Source of the DNA: an uncultured Cytophagales bacterium
GTDB taxonomy: Bacteria; Bacteroidota; Bacteroidia; Cytophagales; Amoebophilaceae
Direction: 5' to 3'
Length of the DNA stretch: 10,233 bases
NCBI GenBank assembly: GCA_905479855.1
Contig: CAJQOF010000151.1
Location: 1-10,233, forward strand
The notes below the pieces were generated by a model. It saw nothing but the letters and a program-made list of their open reading frames with translations. It was not told the origin of the DNA and did not search any database. This document shows, piece by piece, positions 7,190 through 10,233 of this stretch. How positions within the stretch are numbered: position 1 is the first letter of the stretch; every line of letters begins with the position of its first letter. The translations under genes and the position numbers were made by a program.

Positions 7190-7894
7190 CTAATTCATCA
7201 CCACATTCATCCATCCATGCAGCCCACCCAAAATCATACCCGGCACAATGTCTACGATAAGATGCTGCTTACAGACCAGGCACGAAAATGCGATGACTAG
7301 CGGGAATGCTATGGCAAAGGTGGGATAGATGGGGTAGATAATACAGGCAATAAACACCGCAAAGGCACAGTGCATAGAAGGGCAAGCATTGTCCTCAGAG
7401 TCATGGTCATGCACCAGGTTCATCACAAACCGCGTGGCCCTGTCCATAGGGGCACTTCTGATCTTCTCCCTAAACGCTGGGGCAATGCCCGTGGGGAAAT
7501 TGAGGAACCAAAAGCTGGCGTGCAGCAGCATAAGCCATGCGTTGAGCATGGTAATCTTATAATCTGTGAGAGAAAGAAAAGCGAGGTTAAAGACAAGGTA
7601 GTAGAGCGGGGAATAAACCCAGTAGGCCTGCGGAATGGCTGGGATAATACGGTCAATAGCGTTGGGCTGTAGTACCCGCTTTTTTTCAGGATTATAATTC
7701 CGCTGCGGCCAAAAGTACATCTGGTAGCCCCCCAGCGTCAGGATATTCTTCACCGCCACCAAGCCAACCACACCATAGAGGGTATCCATGCCAGCTAGAT
7801 TGCACACGAGCAGCTCTTGGTCTATCAAGAACTTAATCAAGAACGCCTCTGCCAGAGAGACAACATTTAAAAGCAGTATGGTTCGGTATTTCAT
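7190..7894 (-). CDS. PAP2-superfamily membrane phosphatase/phosphotransferase (Aur1/Ipt1-like)
   Basis: PAP2 enzymes hydrolyse or transfer phospho-head-groups of lipids through a phosphohistidine intermediate at the membrane. This 234-residue protein has about six hydrophobic segments. Residues 78-105 (NAIDRIIPAIPQAYWVYSPL and onwards) and FPTGIAPAFR (133-142) resemble the PAP2_3 (Aur1/Ipt1-like) branch. The catalytic motifs are CPSMHCAF (171-178) with His175 and KQHLIVDIVPG (209-219) with His211 and Asp215. The arginine of the classical third motif SR-x5-H is replaced by Cys205, as expected for Aur1- or sphingomyelin-synthase-like transferases more than for undecaprenyl-phosphate phosphatases. 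Bacteroidota make sphingolipids, so a ceramide head-group transferase is possible, but this is inference. It starts two bases after the rpn stop, so the two are probably cotranscribed. The short C-terminal tail after the last helix looks complete. Confidence 0.75.
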   Translation of the reverse strand: MKYRTILLLNVVSLAEAFLIKFLIDQELLVCNLAGMDTLYGVVGLVAVKNILTLGGYQMYFWPQRNYNPEKKRVLQPNAIDRIIPAIPQAYWVYSPLYYLVFNLAFLSLTDYKITMLNAWLMLLHASFWFLNFPTGIAPAFREKIRSAPMDRATRFVMNLVHDHDSEDNACPSMHCAFAVFIACIIYPIYPTFAIAFPLVIAFSCLVCKQHLIVDIVPGMILGGLHGWMNVVMN

Positions 7895-7896
7895 CC

Positions 7897-8793
7897 CTAG
7901 TGGCCAGCAAGTATCGTTGCTACTTTCTCTATTGTTAGTTTTGCACTTTTAGCAATTAGCTCCTTGGCTATACCCAACGCATGCATGCCCAGCACGAACT
8001 CCCGCTCCTTCTTTGCTTCCCCCTCTGCTTTTCCCAGCTTGATCCCTTCTTCCCTCTGGAACTCCAGCGCGGCATCTGTATCTATGGCCGTTATCTGTGC
8101 TCGCTCACGTTGCAACCGTTCTTCCTTGGTCCAAGAAGTTTCATCCAATGCCACATACGCCTCCTTAAGAATAGCAGAATTCTTGATCAGCTTTTGATGT
8201 TCTTCCCCATTAATATCCACCTCTGGTGCATGTTTAAAGGAATAAAGCCACTTTTCTTCCATCGTCTTCAACGCAGCAATATTATTCTTCTTGAACTTAG
8301 TTAAGTCAAAGAAAGTAAGGTGGAGCTTCTTTATATGCTGTTGGCCAGTCTGCTCACATATCAGCCTATGGTCATAGCGGTAGTCTGAGTAACCTTTGAA
8401 AAGCGTATTATTCACAATTGCTACCAAAAAAACTGGCCGATGCTGGTTGTACTTCATCCCTGCATTCAGCTGCCGAGAATATACTCTGGAGAGGTAGGCA
8501 CAAGCCCGGTCCTCAAAGCTAGCAAAGGGAGAAAGCTGCATCTCAACAATGTACTGCCTGTTTTTGCTGTCTTCACACAATACATCCACCACCATCTCTT
8601 TGCCCGTAGCAGAGTCGGGTACCTGAATGGTTTGCACATACTTTATACGCGTAATCTTGGCGATCTCTGGTTTATATTTCTCGTACAGCACATCGTTTAG
8701 GAAGTGTATAAGCAAATTCTTGTGCTTTTCTGTGCCAAATATTTTCTTGAACACAAAGTCGCTCTTGGGGTCTAGAAATTTATTAACAGACAT
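7897..8793 (-). CDS. Rpn-family recombination-promoting nuclease / PD-(D/E)XK transposase-like protein
   Basis: Rpn proteins (PDDEXK_2 family, formerly annotated as putative transposases) are DNA endonucleases; the E. coli RpnA group promotes RecA-independent recombination. Length is 298 residues, normal for the family. The N-terminus FLDPKSDFVFKKIFG (6-20) is the family hallmark. The nuclease core shows D70 (MVVDVLCED) and the E-x-Q end of the motif at E84/Q86 (QYIVEMQL), followed by the conserved FEDRACAYLSRVYS (93-106). The C-terminus (about 245-298) is a Lys/Glu-rich helical tail with G-x-x-x-G-like steps (EEGIKLGKAEGEAKKE), a part that varies between paralogs. These genes are often multicopy in intracellular Bacteroidota and other bacteria. 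No terminal inverted repeats or target duplications were seen, so it is not marked as an insertion sequence. The gene is AT-richer than lgt and PAP2 on either side. Confidence 0.9.
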   Translation of the reverse strand: MSVNKFLDPKSDFVFKKIFGTEKHKNLLIHFLNDVLYEKYKPEIAKITRIKYVQTIQVPDSATGKEMVVDVLCEDSKNRQYIVEMQLSPFASFEDRACAYLSRVYSRQLNAGMKYNQHRPVFLVAIVNNTLFKGYSDYRYDHRLICEQTGQQHIKKLHLTFFDLTKFKKNNIAALKTMEEKWLYSFKHAPEVDINGEEHQKLIKNSAILKEAYVALDETSWTKEERLQRERAQITAIDTDAALEFQREEGIKLGKAEGEAKKEREFVLGMHALGIAKELIAKSAKLTIEKVATILAGH

Positions 8794-8958
8794 GACAATA
8801 AGGTTTAGTGAAGGAGTATTTCCTGGCCACGCTGGTCACCGATGCCGGGACGAAGTTAGCAATATTGCGGCGGTAAACAGCGGCTATTCGCTGCACCTTG
8901 GCAATGACCCTGAAGCCGGAATCCTCCACCCTCTCTGTATGCTGTATCAGCCAATCAA

Positions 8959-10185
8959 CTATGCCGCATCCAGTGCATTAGTTGATGGCTTCTTGCTAGG
9001 TAGCACATAAATATAGACAAGCAACAACACGCCCCCTAGCACCGTAAGCAAAGAAAGCAAATGGCCCATGGTGAGCACAACCCCCTCTCCTTCGAAAAGA
9101 ATACTGAACGGATCTTTGAAGAACTCCACGATAAACCGCAGCCCATAACAGACAATCATCCCAACACCTGCAATCGTCCCATCTCTCAATGTTTTGTGGC
9201 TGCTGTTCCACCAGCCGAGCAGGAGCACGATGGTGAGTATATAGGCAATGGCCTCGTATAGTTGTGCGGGGTGTCTGGGAATACCCAGCGTTGCTATAGT
9301 GGCCACGTAGCCATTGTTTCTTGTGGAGGAGAGCTGGTAGCGCAGCGGCTGATCTTCAGGCTCATACACATGCATGCCGATGTGTGAATTGGTGGCTAAA
9401 TAGTATTTAATCTTATTCTCCAGAAAGTCCCGCACCGCAGCTTCTTCAAAGCCAACATTCTTAAAGGTAATCTCTAACTTAACCGGCGTATACGCCCCGG
9501 GTGCCGTCTCTAAGTGGGTGTTATCCTTGTACATCCTCACCGCTTCCACAGCCTCCGAGCTGCGTTGCAGCCGCTCTGTTACACCACGGGCAAACAATAC
9601 ACCAGATTGGCTATGCGTAGGGGTGCCAGTAATCTCGGAATTCACGAAGTTGCCAATCCTTACAAAAAAGCCAAACATCATGCCCAAAGCAAGGGGCGTG
9701 GTCAGCCACAAAAAGCCCCTACCTGTGCTAGGTTTCTTTTTAAACGTCAACTTAAAGGGAGAAAGCTGAAACGCTGTGCGTCGTTTGCAACTACGCACCA
9801 ATAAGTAATGGGCATACAAATAAGTGCCCAACAAACTCCCCACCAGCGCACCATGGTACGAAAGCCCTTGGTAGCCGGTAAACTTAAAATGCGGGTCGAA
9901 GGTGACAGGCAAAAAAGCCTCAATAGGATGGCTGAGGTAATAGCCGAAATTGTAGAAGAAGATCTCCCCCAAGCGTGCACCCACGAACGCCGTAATGAGT
10001 ACCCACAGGGCGAAATTATCGCCCTCCTCTGGCCTCCGGCCTTCCTTTTGGTAAATATGGCGTATCACTGCGCTTCCGCCCAGAAAAGCGAGCAGCACAC
10101 AGAGCCCATACCAGCGCACCGAGAAGTCGCCGAGTTGAAAGATGACTGGGTTAGGGTTCCAGATGATGTAGTTGAGTATTGTCAT
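8959..10185 (-). CDS. lgt: Prolipoprotein diacylglyceryl transferase, long form
   Basis: Lgt transfers diacylglycerol from phosphatidylglycerol to the lipobox cysteine of prolipoproteins, the first step of lipoprotein maturation in the inner membrane. From the ATG at 10185 it has 408 residues, against about 290 in E. coli. Conserved parts are YHGALVG (His111), the signature VRIGNFVNSEITG (Arg176, Asn179, Glu184), PRHPAQLYEA (303-312) and GLRFIVEFF (Arg350, Glu354). The extra length is mainly about 110 residues between GTPT (187-190) and PRHP, where shorter Lgt proteins have a few tens, plus a basic loop at about 132-160. The insert should lie in the periplasmic head. An ATG at 10203 would add six residues (MGVPKT); the ATG at 10185 was preferred because it begins next to the first conserved segment (NPNPVIFQLGDFSVRWYG). 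Long Lgt forms are known, to my recollection, in Cytophagales. Confidence 0.93.
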   Translation of the reverse strand: MTILNYIIWNPNPVIFQLGDFSVRWYGLCVLLAFLGGSAVIRHIYQKEGRRPEEGDNFALWVLITAFVGARLGEIFFYNFGYYLSHPIEAFLPVTFDPHFKFTGYQGLSYHGALVGSLLGTYLYAHYLLVRSCKRRTAFQLSPFKLTFKKKPSTGRGFLWLTTPLALGMMFGFFVRIGNFVNSEITGTPTHSQSGVLFARGVTERLQRSSEAVEAVRMYKDNTHLETAPGAYTPVKLEITFKNVGFEEAAVRDFLENKIKYYLATNSHIGMHVYEPEDQPLRYQLSSTRNNGYVATIATLGIPRHPAQLYEAIAYILTIVLLLGWWNSSHKTLRDGTIAGVGMIVCYGLRFIVEFFKDPFSILFEGEGVVLTMGHLLSLLTVLGGVLLLVYIYVLPSKKPSTNALDAA

Positions 10186-10210
10186 GGTTTTAGGTACCCC
10201 CATCTTGGAA

Positions 10211-10230
10211 CCGCCACCTTAAGGTGGCGG
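10211..10230. repeat. Perfect 20-base palindrome upstream of lgt
   Basis: CCGCCACCTT followed directly by AAGGTGGCGG is a perfect inverted repeat with no spacer, G+C-rich, 25 bases upstream of the lgt ATG at 10185. As RNA it could form a strong stem of about eight pairs with a four-base loop. No T-run follows on the minus strand, so it is not a standard terminator. It may be a dispersed palindrome, an operator, or a stabilising hairpin at the 3' end of a gene beyond the window. The window ends three bases later, so the full element may be longer. Confidence 0.7.
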
Positions 10231-10233
10231 GGT

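Noticed and set aside
7897..8793. Rpn gene as an intact insertion sequence
   Set aside because: No terminal inverted repeats or direct target duplications were found at its edges, and the family is now viewed as nucleases and not classical transposases.
8627..9010. 127-residue plus-strand open frame across rpn, the intergenic gap and lgt
   Set aside because: It lies antisense to two well-supported genes and shows no domain-like pattern.

Overview
This 10.2 kb window looks like ordinary chromosome from a Bacteroidota bacterium, probably of the Cytophagales type. Three things suggest this. Candidate promoters fit the Bacteroidota consensus (TTTG, 19-21 bases, TAnnTTTG). Start codons lack Shine-Dalgarno sequences. 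The dehydrogenase E2 protein carries the lipoyl motif form common in that phylum, and Lgt is long. An Amoebophilus- or Cardinium-like symbiont is possible, given the Rpn-family nuclease, but the base composition seems higher in G+C than in those genomes. The genus is inference.

Layout: positions 1-1613 (minus) hold the N-terminal half of the disaggregase ClpB. A 195-base divergent region with a run of nine C and two facing promoter candidates separates it from nrnA (1809-2819, plus), a DHH-family nanoRNase/pAp phosphatase. Four bases later comes a membrane-anchored tandem FKBP prolyl isomerase (2824-3789). tRNA-Phe(GAA) lies on the minus strand at 3822-3894 with its own well-matched promoter. 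Next to it is an E2 acyltransferase of a 2-oxo acid dehydrogenase complex (3993-5267, minus). A 428-base gene-free stretch holding a dispersed-type palindromic repeat leads to a sodium:solute symporter (5696-7114, plus). Three minus-strand genes fill the rest: lgt (8959-10185), an Rpn-family PD-(D/E)XK nuclease (7897-8793), and, two bases after it, a PAP2/Aur1-like membrane phosphotransferase (7190-7894). A perfect 20-base palindrome sits just upstream of lgt.

The genes do not form one pathway. Protein quality control (ClpB, FKBP), RNA turnover (NrnA), central metabolism (E2), transport (symporter) and envelope biogenesis (Lgt, PAP2) are interleaved. The best candidates for a shared transcript are nrnA-FKBP and rpn-PAP2. 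No CRISPR array, intact insertion sequence, phage module or clearly new multigene system is visible. The more unusual signals are the rpn-PAP2 pairing, the enlarged Lgt, the marked base-composition difference between plus- and minus-strand genes, and the palindromic elements.
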